Part shown: positions 25,942 through 34,632 of the stretch, piece by piece | Numbering within the stretch: the first letter of the stretch is position 1 | Layout: the number at the start of each line of letters is the position of its first letter | Source of the DNA: Gracilibacillus orientalis | GTDB taxonomy: Bacteria > Bacillota > Bacilli > Bacillales > Amphibacillaceae | DNA: 64,000 nt | Assembly (NCBI RefSeq): GCF_900114645.1 | Contig: NZ_FOTR01000001.1 | Location: 434,001 to 498,000 of the forward strand | Reading direction: 5' to 3' | Position numbers and translations under genes: made by a program | Notes under the pieces: generated by a model | What the model was told of the DNA's origin: nothing | The model's input: the letters and a program-made list of their open reading frames with translations, nothing else | Databases searched by the model: none

Positions 25942-27837
25942 TTATCTATTTAACAAACTACCAACATACCGCAACAAATCATTAGCAGACTGTGTATTAT
26001 ATCCATACTCTTCCACAAGTGTCGCCACCACTTCGTTCATTTTCTTCAACTGCTGCTCATCTGGTGTTTTGGTGGAAGTAGTAATTTTGACAATGTCCTT
26101 CAGATCAGCAAACAATTTCTTTTGAATTGCCTCACGCAGGCGTTCATGTGATTGATAATCAAATTTTTTGCCTTTTCTTGCATAAGCTGAAATTCGGATT
26201 AAGATTTCTTCACGGAATGCTTTCTTTGCGTTTTCAGAAATACCAATCTGTTCTTCAATCGAGCGCATTAATTTTTCATCAGGATGCATTTCTTCTCCTG
26301 TTAATGGATCCTGTAATTTTGCTTTATTACAGAACGCTTCGACATTATCTAAATAATTATCCATCAGTGTTTTGGCAGACTCTTCATAGGAATAAACAAA
26401 GGCTTTCTGTACTTCTTTTTTGGCCAGTTCATCATATTCTTTACGAGCAATTGATATAAAATCCAAATAGTCTTCTTTCTGCTCTTTGGTAATCGAAGGA
26501 TGATCATCTAAACCATCCTTTAATGATCTTAATACATCAAGTGCATTGATCGCTTGCATTTCTTTACGAATAATGGTCGATGAGATGCGATTGATAACAT
26601 AGCGAGGATCAATCCCTGTCATGCCTTCATCAGCATATTCTTTCTTCAACGCATTTACATCTTGGTCACTAAATCCTTCGACATCTTGATCATTATATAA
26701 ATAAAGTTTTTTCAGCATGCTGATATTGCTCTGTTTGGATTCTTTTAACCTTGTTAGAATGGTAAACATCGCTGCTACTTTCAATGTATGTGGTGCGATG
26801 TGAAAGTCCTCAATATCACTTTCTTCAATCATTTTTCGATATATTCGTTCTTCTTGATCTAATTTTAAATTATAAGGAATGGGCATCACGATCATTCTAG
26901 AGTGCAATGCTTCATTCTTTTTGTTGGAAATAAAAGAACGGTATTCTGATTCGTTCGTGTGAGCAACAATCATTTCATCCGCTGAAATCAAGGCAAACCG
27001 ACCAGCTTTAAAGTTGCCTTCCTGTGTTAGCGAGAGCAAATGCCAAAGAAATTTCTCATCACACTTGAGCATTTCCTGAAATTCCATCAAACCACGGTTG
27101 GCCTTATTTAATTCTCCATCAAAGCGGTACGCTCGGGGGTCTGACTCTGACCCATACGTGGCAATCGTGGAAAAATCAATCGATCCAGTCAGATCAGCAA
27201 TATCCTGTGATTTCGGATCAGATGGACTAAACGTACCAATCCCTACCCGGTTATCTTCTGAGAAAAAAATCCGCTCTACTTTCACGTCTTCAATTTTGCC
27301 GCCGTATTCCTCCTCCAGTCGCAGCCTGTTTAATGGAGATAAACTTCCTTCAATTTTAATTCCATACTCTTTTTCAAAATCAGCTCTCAAATGTTCCGGA
27401 ATAAGATGCAGTGGGCTTTCATGCATAGGACAATCTTTAATAGCATACACCGCACCTCGATCAGTCAACGTATATTGCTCTAAACCTCTTTTTAATAAAG
27501 TTACTAAAGTGGATTTCCCACCACTTACTGGTCCCATTAATAATAAAATCCGCTTTTTAACATCTAATCTTTTAGCAGATGGGTGAAAATATTCTTCAAC
27601 TAGCTTTTCTAATGCTTCTTCCAGCCCAAATAATTGCTCGCTGAAAAAGTTATATTTTCGTACACCGTTTTCTTCTTCTATCCCTTCTTCTTGTATCATC
27701 TGGTATATTCGGGAATGAGCAGATTGTGCAAGATATGGTTTTTCTTTTAACAGTTCAAGATACTCTGCAAATGTACCTTCCCATTTTAAGGCATCTTGTG
27801 TTTGACGATATTCTTGCACCCTTCTTAAGATATCCAT
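25942..27837 (-). CDS. prkA: PrkA family serine protein kinase / AAA+ protein
   Basis: Sporulation-associated protein of 631 aa, identical in length to Bacillus subtilis PrkA when started at the ATG 27837, which has GGGAGGT upstream. The N-terminal AAA+ module has a Walker A motif GPVSGGKST near residue 102 and FSPSDPKSQDIADLTGSIDFSTIATYGSESDPRA downstream. The C-terminal PrkA domain (about 390-631) ends with DLLRYVGSLLNR. Homologues have been reported as kinases and as ATP-dependent proteases. It acts with YhbH, whose gene is 11 kb away here. SpoVR, the third usual partner, is not in the window. Confidence 0.93.
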   Translation of the reverse strand: MDILRRVQEYRQTQDALKWEGTFAEYLELLKEKPYLAQSAHSRIYQMIQEEGIEEENGVRKYNFFSEQLFGLEEALEKLVEEYFHPSAKRLDVKKRILLLMGPVSGGKSTLVTLLKRGLEQYTLTDRGAVYAIKDCPMHESPLHLIPEHLRADFEKEYGIKIEGSLSPLNRLRLEEEYGGKIEDVKVERIFFSEDNRVGIGTFSPSDPKSQDIADLTGSIDFSTIATYGSESDPRAYRFDGELNKANRGLMEFQEMLKCDEKFLWHLLSLTQEGNFKAGRFALISADEMIVAHTNESEYRSFISNKKNEALHSRMIVMPIPYNLKLDQEERIYRKMIEESDIEDFHIAPHTLKVAAMFTILTRLKESKQSNISMLKKLYLYNDQDVEGFSDQDVNALKKEYADEGMTGIDPRYVINRISSTIIRKEMQAINALDVLRSLKDGLDDHPSITKEQKEDYLDFISIARKEYDELAKKEVQKAFVYSYEESAKTLMDNYLDNVEAFCNKAKLQDPLTGEEMHPDEKLMRSIEEQIGISENAKKAFREEILIRISAYARKGKKFDYQSHERLREAIQKKLFADLKDIVKITTSTKTPDEQQLKKMNEVVATLVEEYGYNTQSANDLLRYVGSLLNR

Positions 27838-28125
27838 AGAACGACCTCCCAATAATGTAAACCTCGCTATGCTATAAAAGCATGATGAAATTATTTCGGT
27901 AGTTGCTTTATCTATATGTATGTAGGAAACCGTTAAAAAATGAATGGACTATGGATAAGATGGCATATCTATTCGCAAAAACAATCTGCTTTCTCCATGA
28001 GAAACCAGAATCTTGTGGAGGATGTTTCACTCGGGAAAAGAATGAGAGTTATTCGTAAAAAAAGCATGGAGAAATGGATCTCCATGCTTTTTGTGTCTGC
28101 TATTTAGCTTAACTCATTCACTCAA
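27838..28125. other. Intergenic region between nagE-type gene and prkA
   Basis: Contains the prkA leader and promoter (probably sporulation-controlled, not recognised by eye) and the terminator of the PTS operon. No ORF with a ribosome binding site. Confidence 0.5.
28057..28092 (-). terminator. Terminator of the crr-glcT-nagE-type PTS operon
   Basis: Perfect stem GCATGGAGA (28064-28072) / TCTCCATGC (28079-28087), A-run on the left and T-run on the right, 34 bp beyond the EIICB stop codon. Confidence 0.85.
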
Positions 28126-29580
28126 TTATTTACGTATTTTTTTAATTTCTTCTGCTACAAATTGCACCTGTGTTCCCACAATGACTTGGATACTATTTTT
28201 ACCTACAATATTTATTCCTGGAACACCAGTATTTTTTATTCGTTGTTGATCAACTGCATCCATATCACTTACATCGAGTCTTAATCTTGTTACACAATTA
28301 TCTAGCGTGACAACATTTTCGTCTCCACCTAATCCAGCATAAATTTCTTTTGCCATTGTAGCTATATCATTATTAGAAGAAGATTCTTCACTTGCATTTT
28401 CCACCTGCTCTACGTCATCCTCACGACCTGGTGTTTTGAAATTAAATTTCGTGATTAAGAATCGGAATAATACGTAATAAATGACCCCTATGACTAACCC
28501 TTGAACAATTAACATAAACGGTTGATTGGCTAATGGTAATCGGGAGCTTAAAAAGAAATCGACAAAACCAGCACTAAATCCAAAACCAGCTGTCCAATCA
28601 AAGGCGGCTGCTACAGCCATGGATATACCTGTTAACGCTGCATGGACAACATATAATGCCGGTGCTAAAAACATAAAAGAAAATTCTAGTGGTTCTGTTA
28701 CCCCCGTAAAGAATGATGCAAAACCTGCCGCTAACAGTAATGATGCTGCTGTTTTCTTTCGATTTGTTTTAGCTGTATGATACATTGCTAATGCTGCTGC
28801 CGGTAAACCAAACATCATAACCGGGAAGAACCCTGCCATATACATACCTGTAACACCTTTTTCCCCTTTTCCAGACCAAAAATTCTCTATATCATTAATA
28901 CCTGCGACATCAAACCAGAACACAGAGTTTAATGCATGGTGAAGTCCTATCGGTATTAATAAACGATTAAAGAAGCCATATAAACCTGCACCAATTGCGT
29001 CTAAATCAAGAATAGCTTTACCAAATGAAACTAATCCAGAATAGACAACTGGCCATACAAAGAATAGAATGGCAGCTATAAGTAAACTGCTTACCGCTGT
29101 CATGATTGGTACTAGACGCTTACCACTAAAAAATGCAAAAGCATCCGGTAGTTTTACATGGCTAAACCGATTATACATAATAGAAGCTACGATACCTGAG
29201 ATAATACCTATAAATTGATTTTCTATATTAGCAAAAGCTTTATTCACATTTTCTGGCTCCACACTTTGCAACAAAGCCACAGAATCTGTTGTTAACAACG
29301 TCGTAATGACGAGATAGGATACTAAACCACTTAGCGCGGCAGAACCATCTTTATCTTTTGACATTCCAAAGGCAATACCGACGGCGAACAAGATGGACAT
29401 ACTCTCAGTAGAAATAATTGATTCACCAGCTTTAATTAAAAAGGCCGCTACTACATTCGCTTCCCCCCAACCTTCTGGATCCATCCAATAACCGAGCCCC
29501 ATTAATATCGCTGCTGCTGGTAAAACTGCAACCGGCAACATTAATGATCGACCAATATTTTGCAGATATTTCATGATCAT
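28126..29580 (-). CDS. nagE: PTS EIICB, N-acetylglucosamine/glucose family
   Basis: Membrane permease and phosphotransfer unit that imports and phosphorylates a hexose, here most likely N-acetylglucosamine. EIIC covers residues 1-380 with the family motifs MLPVAVLPAAAILMGLGYW, LIPIGLHHALNSVFWF and GVTEPLEFSFMFLAPALYVVHA. EIIB follows a Ser/Glu linker and carries the phosphorylated Cys429 in LDNCVTRLRL. There is no fused IIA domain; IIA is the separate first gene of the operon. The short sequence and the NagR operator favour GlcNAc (NagP/NagE type) over glucose (PtsG). The ATG 29580 follows AGGAGGA. Confidence 0.85.
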   Translation of the reverse strand: MIMKYLQNIGRSLMLPVAVLPAAAILMGLGYWMDPEGWGEANVVAAFLIKAGESIISTESMSILFAVGIAFGMSKDKDGSAALSGLVSYLVITTLLTTDSVALLQSVEPENVNKAFANIENQFIGIISGIVASIMYNRFSHVKLPDAFAFFSGKRLVPIMTAVSSLLIAAILFFVWPVVYSGLVSFGKAILDLDAIGAGLYGFFNRLLIPIGLHHALNSVFWFDVAGINDIENFWSGKGEKGVTGMYMAGFFPVMMFGLPAAALAMYHTAKTNRKKTAASLLLAAGFASFFTGVTEPLEFSFMFLAPALYVVHAALTGISMAVAAAFDWTAGFGFSAGFVDFFLSSRLPLANQPFMLIVQGLVIGVIYYVLFRFLITKFNFKTPGREDDVEQVENASEESSSNNDIATMAKEIYAGLGGDENVVTLDNCVTRLRLDVSDMDAVDQQRIKNTGVPGINIVGKNSIQVIVGTQVQFVAEEIKKIRK

Positions 29581-29612
29581 AATTAGTTCCTCCTAATTTG
29601 TAAAAGTTAAAA

Positions 29613-30428
29613 CTACTTTTTAAGTCTATTAATGTGAATCGTAATATATCCGAGCTCTGATTCAGGAAAATAAATATCATATTTATGTTGGATAATTGCT
29701 GTTACTTCCTTCGTACACTGATATGAATCAGCAAATTTCTTTTGAATCATTCGTAACATTTCCTCGTCCAGTTCATGTAACTCGTAATGACTAACTCGAG
29801 ATAAAGCAAAATGCAAATGTGTCACTAGCCTTTGATAGGAAATATCATCTTCTTTGATGGTTATTTCCATCTTCTTTAAAATGAGCTGAATCATTTCTCT
29901 CACGATGGCTGTATGCTTAATCGTCTGGCCGTAATCACCTCCCTGAAGTTTCATTGTATGGATATGCAGGGCAATATGAGCTGCTTCATCAATAGGAACT
30001 TCTATAGCATATTTTTCACGCATTCGCTGCACTGCCCATAAACCGATTTCAAATTCATTGCGATACAATATTTTTATTTCATTTAAAAGCTTATTTTGGA
30101 GGTGAATGCCATCTTGTATCCGCTCAATTGTAAACGAAACATGATCTGTCAAAGCGATATGGATGTGTTCACTTAACTTAGAGCCAAGATACTTTTCGGC
30201 ATAGGAGATAATTTCTTCTGAAATAAAAAAGTGTTCCGCTGGAATTCGATTTAACAGCTGCTGTAATTTCTCATTTTCCTTCATTACAAAAAGTTGCTCC
30301 ACTTTATTTGGATTAATGATATCATTCTTTTTTTTGCCAAATGCAACACCTGTACCAATAGCAACTTTTTCTTCTTGCTGATCCATTACAAGTACAGCGT
30401 TATTGTTCAAGATTTTCTTCAATCTCAT
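29613..30428 (-). CDS. glcT: BglG-family transcription antiterminator, GlcT/SacPA-like
   Basis: RNA-binding antiterminator controlled by PTS phosphorylation. The N-terminal RNA-binding domain (residues 1-60) carries MRLKKILNNNAVLVMDQQEEKVAIGTGVAFGKKKND with the typical GxGIGF-like GTGVAFGK. Two PRD domains follow at about 70-170 and 175-271. Histidines expected at the phosphorylation sites are visible (IALTDHVSF, AAHIALHIHTM, VTHLHFALSR, GYITIHINRLK). It sits between the IIA and EIICB genes it presumably controls, and a RAT/terminator leader lies upstream of the operon. Substrate assignment (GlcNAc or glucose) follows the operon. Confidence 0.9.
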   Translation of the reverse strand: MRLKKILNNNAVLVMDQQEEKVAIGTGVAFGKKKNDIINPNKVEQLFVMKENEKLQQLLNRIPAEHFFISEEIISYAEKYLGSKLSEHIHIALTDHVSFTIERIQDGIHLQNKLLNEIKILYRNEFEIGLWAVQRMREKYAIEVPIDEAAHIALHIHTMKLQGGDYGQTIKHTAIVREMIQLILKKMEITIKEDDISYQRLVTHLHFALSRVSHYELHELDEEMLRMIQKKFADSYQCTKEVTAIIQHKYDIYFPESELGYITIHINRLKK

Positions 30429-30470
30429 TCCATCATCTCCCTTCTTTTAAGAAATCGGTCATGCTTTACA

Positions 30471-30965
30471 CTATCCATTAATGGTTAAAACAGATGTCTG
30501 TCCAGCCTTACACTCCGTTTCTGCTGTTAGGTTATACTCCTTGTTACTTTGCTCACTATTTGTAATTACCATCGGCGTAATAATATGTGGCACTTTATTA
30601 CGAACAAGCTCAAAATCTACTATCATCAACTTATCACCAACTGAAACATGGTCCCCCTCTTCGACTAAGACATTAAATCCCTCGCCATCTAAGGAAACTG
30701 TCTCTAATCCAACATGAATAAGTATCTCCATATCATCATTTGTCTTTAATCCTATTGCATGCTTACTTGGTGCAATTTGAATAATCGTACCATCAGCTGG
30801 TGCGACAACATTTTCTTCTTTTGGAATGATCGCGATTCCTTCTCCCATCATCTTTTGACTAAAAACAGGATCGGGTACTTTTTCAAGCGGTACTATTTCA
30901 CCAGTAATAGGTGCTTTTAATTGTATAGGGGTAGAAGATTTTTTTAATAAGTTCTTAAACATCAT
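30471..30965 (-). CDS. crr: PTS glucose-family EIIA
   Basis: Soluble phosphocarrier, 164 aa, passing phosphate from HPr to the EIIB domain. It has the IIA-Glc fold with TIIQIAPSKHAIGLKT (His69) and the phosphorylated His84 in EILIHVGLETVSLDGEGF. It is the promoter-proximal gene of crr-glcT-nagE; the ATG pair at 30965/30962 follows AAAGGAG. Its linkage to a GlcNAc-type EIICB suggests a dedicated IIA for this transporter. Confidence 0.93.
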   Translation of the reverse strand: MMFKNLLKKSSTPIQLKAPITGEIVPLEKVPDPVFSQKMMGEGIAIIPKEENVVAPADGTIIQIAPSKHAIGLKTNDDMEILIHVGLETVSLDGEGFNVLVEEGDHVSVGDKLMIVDFELVRNKVPHIITPMVITNSEQSNKEYNLTAETECKAGQTSVLTING

Positions 30966-31067
30966 TTATTCTCCTTTTGGCATGATTTTCTGTACATACT
31001 CTGCAAACATAAGCGCAGAACGCTCAAAGCTAGACAGGGACCTAATTTCTATACTTTCTTTCCTAAT

Positions 31068-31127
31068 AAAAAAAAGCATGAAGAAATATTAAAACTGATA
31101 TACCAGCCTTTATATTTTCTCCATGCC
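31068..31127 (-). terminator. Leader terminator of the PTS operon, target of antitermination
   Basis: On the minus strand GCATGGAGAAAATAT (31112-31126) pairs with ATATTTCTTCATGC (31076-31089) and is followed by eight T (31068-31075). It is about 100 nt upstream of the IIA start codon, inside the untranslated leader. Its 5' arm overlaps the RAT. Confidence 0.85.
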
Positions 31128-31146
31128 TAATTTCATTAGTAACATG
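31117..31146 (-). promoter_or_regulatory. RAT (ribonucleic antiterminator) for the GlcT-like protein
   Basis: On the minus strand TGTTACTAATGAAATTAGGC then ATGGAG forms the short stem CTAAT/ATTAG with flanking TGTTA and GGCATG, the layout of BglG-family RAT elements such as that of ptsG. Its 3' part (GGCATGGAG) is also the 5' arm of the adjacent terminator, so binding by the antiterminator would block termination. Confidence 0.8.
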
Positions 31147-31183
31147 TGAGTCATCATTTAATTAGACAATTCCAATTACATAT

Positions 31184-31217
31184 AGATTAACACAAGTAGG
31201 TGTAGTTGTCTATACCT
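31184..31217 (-). promoter_or_regulatory. NagR operator overlapping the -35 box of the PTS operon
   Basis: AGGTATAGACAACT on the minus strand (31204-31217) is the NagR/YvoA-type operator. The TAGACA within it (31207-31212) is 17 bp from TAATCT (31184-31189), a plausible -35/-10 pair. The same arrangement occurs at the divergent 46.4-46.8 kb region. Confidence 0.75.
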
Positions 31218-31225
31218 AATGTGCA

Positions 31226-32035
31226 TTATTTATATTTTCGTACTCTTGTTATAAAAAATAGGATGCAGCCTCCAGTTATAACTAATAAGCCGATTAATAT
31301 ATAATTAAATTGGTTTGTAGCAGTATCCGGAAGAGGCTGACCTTCTGTTTCTTCATATTGACTTTGGGAAGATCTAGGACTCTCTTTTTCTTGAACACTT
31401 TTTTCGTTTTTCTCATTGCTCGTGTTGTCTTTATCCGTATTATTAGTAGTAGATTCTTCTTCAGGTATTTTTTCATTCGGATTTTCATCACCGTGGTCAG
31501 TTTCAGGCTCATTATCTTCTTTTTCATCCTCTGTTTGTTCTTCATTAGGAGTAGTGTTCTCAAATACTCCGTATAAACTGAAATGAGCAACATCTGCTAT
31601 GACTATTTGTTGTTCCTTATCATACTCCACATCTATTTCTTGCTGTTTTTCACCATTCTCATCCAGTAAATAAACAGCTAGTTCATTGCCATTTTCTATC
31701 TTGTCCTCATTCACTGTGAAAGTCAATGTAACTCGATGCTCGCCAAAATCAGAAAACACTTCATCTCCAAATAATATAGTTAAATCATATATAGAACTAA
31801 CATGATTATTATGCTTACTGATTATATCCTCTGCAGCTTCAGCAAATTGGAAAGTAATATGTTTCTCCGTCTTTAGTAAGTCAACCGGTACTTCCATGAC
31901 AATGTCTTTATAATGAATCACTAATCCATAGTTCTCTTGTAATTTCTCTAAAAGGGATGCATTAAAAACGACACTTTCTGCATTATTGGAATTAGTATAA
32001 ATATAATGATTATTGTTGACCTCTAGTTCATCCAT
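31226..32035 (-). pseudogene. C-terminal LPXTG-anchored part of the chitinase, out of frame
   Basis: A 269-codon frame that begins without its own ribosome binding site inside the end of the chitinase gene. It reads as the missing end of that protein. A beta-rich domain (about residues 30-158, ending VAHFSLYGVFE, as in many surface proteins) is followed by a Glu/Asn/Thr-rich wall-spanning stretch. A sortase signal LPDTA, a hydrophobic segment and a Lys/Arg tail (TRVRKYK) end it. LPDTA is a motif used by the YhcS-type sortase substrate YfkN in Bacillus subtilis. Adding one C to the CCCC run at 32073-32076 joins it to the chitinase through a PLPTPPDDGTV linker. If not rejoined, this part is unlikely to be secreted. 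Confidence 0.75.
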
Positions 32036-33429
32036 ATCCTTAACCGTACCATCATCAGGTGGTGTAGGTAGAGGGGTGTAGTGTCATTTGTGAATTCATT
32101 ATGCATAACTGATAATAGCTTACTTCCTCGATCTGCACTTAATTCCCAAATCATCGCTCCACCAAGCTGACGGTTTTCCAGATAAGCGATTTTATCCGCT
32201 ATCGAACGTTCATCATCATACGTAATAAACTCGCCTGTTTCTTCATTAAATAAATATGGTACCTTGGAAACATCATTCCAATAAGCAGTATATTGCTTAT
32301 CTGTTAATTTATTGGAAATAATATCTTCATAATCATAGACCCCTGGTTCCCATGTACCTTCTCCCGCACCTTGACAGTTTTGATAATAACCACCACCCGG
32401 GTTAGTCTCTGGGTTATCACAGCCAGCCCATGAACGACCATAAAAAGGTAATCCCATCACTAATTTATTGGCAGGTACGCCTGCATTTAAATGTCCTTCG
32501 ATCGCTGCTTCTACATTGAATACATCTGTATCAGGAACCCCTGCTTCCCTTGCAGCCGGATCTTCAAATAATGGGGCATTATGCGCACTAGTAGATTGCC
32601 AGCTTCCATTAAAGTCGTATGTCATAATGTCAATAAAATCAACTATTCCTGCAATTTTTTCCATTTCATTATTGTCTAGATAAGACGGGTTAGCGCTTGA
32701 CGCAATCGCTAATTCATATTCCTTTCCGTCTTCTTCCTCTGCTTTGTCTAATTGATCTCGTATTGCTTGTAATAATAAGGTGTGATTTTGTTTATCTTCC
32801 AGGCGGTGAATATTTCCTTCCTTTCCACCACTAACAGGGTATTCCCAATCTATATCTACACCATCCATTTCATACTTTCTCATAAAAGCAACTGCTGATT
32901 TTGCAAAGGTTTCCCTAGTTTCTTCTGATGCAGCTATATTGGAGAAATTTTTCGAGAATGTCCATCCCCCAATAGATAATAGGGTACGTAATCCAGGGTT
33001 TTCATCCTTTAATATAGCTAAACCACCTAAGTTTCCAAAAAAATCTCGATCCCAATCTTCCAACTCCTCTTCAGTAAGTCCCAATACATTAGGATTTTGA
33101 TAATCAGCCCATGGGTCTGCGGACACTACTGTGCCGTTTGTAACCCCTTCACAATCTGTAGTATCTGCATGACCTTCTCCTTCCCAACAATAATCCGCAA
33201 ATGCATAAACAATATGCGTTAATTTACTTGCATCAATATCTACTGCTTGATAATCTCTCCCATATGTTGACCATTGCGTATAATAACCGACAACTCGATA
33301 TTCATCTTCTGATTCTGATGCAATCATTTCTTCTGTTGCTAGAAATAAACCAACAGCAACTAATACAATGCTGACACAACCTAACACAAACCACTTCACA
33401 ACCTGTTGACATTTTCCGTTCATTATCAT
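32023..33429 (-). CDS. Secreted GH18 chitinase, truncated by a frameshift
   Basis: Endo- or exo-acting chitinase, exported. From the ATG 33429 (behind AGGAGTGG) the N-terminus has a signal/anchor segment WFVLGCVSIVLVAVGLFLA, then the GH18 barrel beginning YRVVGYYTQWSTYG. It contains SIGGWTFSKNF and the catalytic DxxDxDxE motif in DGVDIDWEYP (acid Glu196), then MTYDFNGSW and the last barrel motif GAMIWELSAD. It matches bacillar ChiA-like chitinases. After EFTNDTTP the frame leaves the expected linker and ends 17 codons later, so the anchoring half (31226-32035) is lost. The catalytic domain is intact and may be released as a soluble enzyme. Confidence 0.9.
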   Translation of the reverse strand: MIMNGKCQQVVKWFVLGCVSIVLVAVGLFLATEEMIASESEDEYRVVGYYTQWSTYGRDYQAVDIDASKLTHIVYAFADYCWEGEGHADTTDCEGVTNGTVVSADPWADYQNPNVLGLTEEELEDWDRDFFGNLGGLAILKDENPGLRTLLSIGGWTFSKNFSNIAASEETRETFAKSAVAFMRKYEMDGVDIDWEYPVSGGKEGNIHRLEDKQNHTLLLQAIRDQLDKAEEEDGKEYELAIASSANPSYLDNNEMEKIAGIVDFIDIMTYDFNGSWQSTSAHNAPLFEDPAAREAGVPDTDVFNVEAAIEGHLNAGVPANKLVMGLPFYGRSWAGCDNPETNPGGGYYQNCQGAGEGTWEPGVYDYEDIISNKLTDKQYTAYWNDVSKVPYLFNEETGEFITYDDERSIADKIAYLENRQLGGAMIWELSADRGSKLLSVMHNEFTNDTTPLYLHHLMMVRLRIWMN

Positions 33430-33506
33430 TCTTTCCACCACTCCTTTAAGTAGATTAATAGAATACATATTGATGTAAACACAATCTATTTTAGGAACAA
33501 TAGATA

Positions 33507-33522
33507 AGATGACTATACCTCT
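33507..33522 (-). promoter_or_regulatory. Degenerate NagR-like site upstream of the chitinase
   Basis: On the minus strand AGGTATAGTCATCT differs from the canonical AGGTATAGACAACT at two positions. It lies about 80 bp before the chitinase start. The break in the central symmetry makes it the weakest of the set. Confidence 0.4.
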
Positions 33523-33619
33523 ATACAAGATTATTAAATTTAGAAACTTTTGTCAATATCTATAAAAAAATAGGATGATGTATCTTCGGTTATGGGAAAG
33601 CAATTAATTATTTGATCAG

Positions 33620-33799
33620 GATGGGAAACCACTGAAGGAGCTGCTACATGCGATTCACCGAGGGATGCTGTTAGATATTGTTCACGGCAGTGCTAGTTTT
33701 TCCTTTAAAGTTGCAGAGTACGCAAAAAAGCACCAAATCTATCCTTTTTCGATTAGTACCGATATTTATCGGGAGAATCGGCGGAATGGTCCTGTGTGA
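33620..33799 (+). pseudogene. Fragment of an amidohydrolase/deacetylase-family gene
   Basis: An isolated 59-codon stretch, open from GAT 33620 to TGA 33797-33799, reads RGMLLDIVHGSASFSFKVAE and then STDIYRENRRNGPV. This is the metal-site region (FDIGHGxxSFSF..ISTDI) of metallo-dependent amidohydrolases of the deacetylase/dihydroorotase-like family. It has no start, no ribosome binding site and no upstream domain; a stop codon lies just before it. It is a remnant left by deletion or rearrangement. Confidence 0.75.
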
Positions 33800-33845
33800 T
33801 GTAATAAGATAGACATATTTATCAATACGCAATATGGTGAAATTC

Positions 33846-33885
33846 AAAAGCATAAGCGACCAATGATCTGGTCGCTTATGCTTTT
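33846..33885. terminator. Terminator of the lplB-lplC-SBP-yesL operon
   Basis: Perfect 17-bp stem AAAAGCATAAGCGACCA / TGGTCGCTTATGCTTTT with a 6-nt loop (33846-33885). It ends in a T-run on both strands and lies across the stop codon of the minus-strand yesL-like gene. Confidence 0.85.
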
Positions 33886-34610
33886 AGGGGGTTCCATTGT
33901 TTTTTATCTTCCGTCATTTCTTTTGATTTTTTCGCTCTTAGGTAAATAAAATAATAGCCTAGAAAACAGATTATTGCAGGTAAAATTCCACCATACAACA
34001 CAAGAAATATTGGGTGTAGTACATATAAACTATATAGACAAACACCTGATACACCAATAATAGAAATGGTATAATGCGGAAAACCAATACTCATCATGAT
34101 AGACTTTTTGATTGATACGATAAATGGCAGATGATAATGTACACTGTCCGCAAAGAAATAATTCGTAAAAGCTAATAAAAACACAGTAAAAGCGAGATAA
34201 ATATAAGATAACGCAGACCCTATCTCAATCCCTGATAAATGATAGTTGTATATCCAAACAATCCAAATAACGGTTATCATAATCCCTCCTACAAGGCTTC
34301 GCCGATAGTTTTGTTTATATGCCTTCCAGAAATAAGATAGTAATCTATCATCTTTCTTATACAAAGTCCCTCTTCTAATCACCGCAAACATTGCAGTAGT
34401 GGCAGGAAAGAAAATGAAGGGAAGTAATAGCATGATGATCATGATAAGCAAATATAATTCATTCATACTTTTTACCGTTAATGTAACCAATACTATATAA
34501 ACGATTGGAAAATTGAAAAGTAGCCATAACATATTTACCAGTAATAATTTCATCAACCCATACGAAATTTGATAAAACTTATCGATCATTCCCATTGATT
34601 CCATGCTCAT
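33876..34610 (-). CDS. YesL-like membrane protein (DUF624)
   Basis: Membrane protein of about 244 aa with five or six transmembrane segments, DUF624 family. Bacillus YesL is encoded with the rhamnogalacturonan-type ABC transporter and regulators, and DUF624 genes are standard companions of LplABC-type importers. Here it is the last gene of such an operon. Start at ATG 34610 (GAAGGGAA upstream); a GTG directly before it is possible. Molecular function is unknown. Confidence 0.85.
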   Translation of the reverse strand: MSMESMGMIDKFYQISYGLMKLLLVNMLWLLFNFPIVYIVLVTLTVKSMNELYLLIMIIMLLLPFIFFPATTAMFAVIRRGTLYKKDDRLLSYFWKAYKQNYRRSLVGGIMITVIWIVWIYNYHLSGIEIGSALSYIYLAFTVFLLAFTNYFFADSVHYHLPFIVSIKKSIMMSIGFPHYTISIIGVSGVCLYSLYVLHPIFLVLYGGILPAIICFLGYYFIYLRAKKSKEMTEDKKQWNPLKA

Positions 34611-34632
34611 CACTTCCCTTCCGTGAAATGAA

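Larger units (their letters stand above)
33430..33875. other. Intergenic region between chitinase and yesL-like gene
   Basis: Holds the chitinase promoter area, the gene remnant at 33620 and the terminator at 33846. No intact gene. Confidence 0.6.

Noticed and set aside
27853-28056. Hidden small gene or repeat in the prkA leader
   Set aside because: No frame with a ribosome binding site and no convincing symmetry beyond the terminator.
32023-33528. Longer chitinase N-terminus starting at 33528
   Set aside because: The extra 33 residues have no ribosome binding site, overlap the promoter area and the NagR-like site, and would mask the signal peptide.
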